A DNA stretch of 64,000 bases from Moesziomyces globuligerus (Eukaryota; Basidiomycota; Ustilaginomycetes; Ustilaginales; Ustilaginaceae), in the NCBI GenBank assembly GCA_030849465.1, contig JARVLF010000009.1:310001-374000 (forward strand), given 5' to 3'. Every line of letters begins with the position of its first letter. The first letter of the stretch is position 1. The translations under genes were made by a program, and so were the position numbers. A model generated the notes under the pieces. That model saw only the letters and a list, made by a program, of their open reading frames with translations, was not told where the DNA came from and searched no databases. Positions 63,171 to 64,000 of this stretch are shown here, one piece after another.

Positions 63171-64000
63171 TCACCTGGCTTGACCCTCGGTTGGGTCTTT
63201 GGGCTGCAGCGCCGAGGCGCGAGCGGGTCGATCGATGGAGCGGAGGTAGCGCATGACGGCAAAGTCGAACTGCGCCGTCTTTGTGAGCACCTCGGGGAGC
63301 TTTTCGCCGAACGACTGCGTGGTATCGCGCCGCGTCGAGCGGCGTTTGGAGAGTGCGGAGCTCGGAGCCAGCGCCGCCGCCGTCGTTGGGGCTGCAGACG
63401 CTGCGGATGACGGCTTGAGCTCGGCCGACGTGCCGTTGGCCGTGGCCGGCGCCGCGGCACTCTTGGCCGCGCGCGTGGTGCCGAGGAAGGCAGCGAGGAT
63501 GCTCTCGGCCTCGCTCTCGGTGAGTGCGCCTGCGAATCCACGCCGCTTCTCGCCCGTCGTGCTTTCGTGCTCCGACTCGAACTCGGACGCCGCTTCTCCA
63601 GCCGCTTTCTTGCCCACAGCGACAGACGGCGAGCGCGAGAGCACCAGCTTGATCCTCCTCCCGCCCTCCTGCCTGGGTGGCGAGGCGGTAGGGCCCGCCC
63701 CTGGCTCGAGCGTTGCCCCGGGATCCGCAGCCTCGATCTCGACGAGCGACGGCGCGACCTTGAGCGCGCCCGTATCGGGGACGGTGGGGAACATGTATCC
63801 GATCGACGACGCCATCGAGGCGCACGACGAGCTCGCAGACGATGCCGACGGCGAGCGCTGCGCGCGCAGCTTTGCGGGCGAGCGGCGCATGCTGAGGCTC
63901 GCGCGTCGGCCCGTAGGTCGCTCGACGCTGTCCAGCACCGACTCGACCTCGTCATCCTCCTCGTCGTCGTCGTCGTCGTCGTACTCGAGGTCCGAGAACG
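63171..64000 (-). CDS. partial unknown acidic/Ser-rich protein, 5' end outside window
   Basis: The minus-strand frame is open from the stop at 63171-63173 to the window edge, at least 275 codons, so the N-terminus is missing. The visible start reads FSDLEYDDDDDDEEDDEVESVLDSVERP. A Ser/Arg-rich stretch follows (MRRSPAKLRAQRSPSASSAS) and then Ala/Ser/Thr-rich sequence. The C-terminal 45 residues look ordered and basic (TQSFGEKLPEVLTKTAQFDFAVMRYLRSIDRP). I do not recognise a family. RRSP and KRRSTRR patches could be phosphorylation or nuclear import sites. A consensus splice donor (CAG|GTGAGC) overlaps the stop, so the true C-terminus could differ, but no intron of normal length is obvious in the 80 bp before BUB1 ends. 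Confidence 0.6.
   Translation of the reverse strand, partial: FSDLEYDDDDDDEEDDEVESVLDSVERPTGRRASLSMRRSPAKLRAQRSPSASSASSSCASMASSIGYMFPTVPDTGALKVAPSLVEIEAADPGATLEPGAGPTASPPRQEGGRRIKLVLSRSPSVAVGKKAAGEAASEFESEHESTTGEKRRGFAGALTESEAESILAAFLGTTRAAKSAAAPATANGTSAELKPSSAASAAPTTAAALAPSSALSKRRSTRRDTTQSFGEKLPEVLTKTAQFDFAVMRYLRSIDRPARASALQPKDPTEGQAR

Overview
The window looks like nuclear DNA of a smut fungus (Basidiomycota, Ustilaginomycotina, probably an Ustilago/Sporisorium/Moesziomyces-type yeast). The reasons are GC-rich coding sequence, very long intronless genes (nucleoporin, PI 4-kinase and Bub1 of about 1500-2180 aa), short introns with GTRNGT donors where introns occur, and an ordinary basidiomycete housekeeping set. 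The genus is an inference; no marker gene was compared.

Region 1 (1-7.2 kb) is a gene-poor accessory block. It is less GC-rich and holds no intact gene that I can support. It carries several short non-autonomous element copies full of AGCCACC/GGTGGCT motifs. I recognise two terminal-inverted-repeat (TIR) families, both flanked by TA, a third duplicated unit carrying a Pol III B-box-like sequence, and an 18-bp palindromic tandem array. A decayed gene fragment at 2.8-3.3 kb abuts one of these elements and is related to a second decayed copy at 52.6-53.5 kb.

Region 2 (7.2-29 kb) holds a single-pass membrane protein, a secreted fungalysin (M36) metalloprotease, NUP192, a ten-exon alpha/beta hydrolase convergent with UBA3 (the NEDD8 E1 catalytic subunit), a 3.1-kb gene-free stretch, and a membrane-anchored GH5 exo-1,3-beta-glucanase.

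Region 3 (29-48.8 kb) holds STT4 (PI 4-kinase), YPT6/RAB6, a TLC-like membrane protein, PDB1, the casein kinase II beta subunit, a purine nucleoside phosphorylase, an F-box-like protein and a small G-protein gamma subunit with a CaaX end, found by joining two exons.

Region 4 (50-64 kb) holds NADP-isocitrate dehydrogenase with alternative N-termini, the decayed oxygenase-like gene, an SDR reductase, an unrecognised mitochondrial-type protein, an ExoIII/APE1-type AP endonuclease with six exons, a Bub1 kinase that also carries a Mad3-type KEN box, and an unknown acidic protein cut by the window edge.

The genes are mostly unlinked housekeeping functions; I see no biosynthetic cluster or prokaryote-like operon. 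Splice models given here were built by eye from donor and acceptor sites. In each finished model the exon lengths sum to a multiple of three and the reading frame follows family motifs. The least explained material is the AGCCACC element set, the paired decayed oxygenase-like genes and the unrecognised protein at 55.2 kb.
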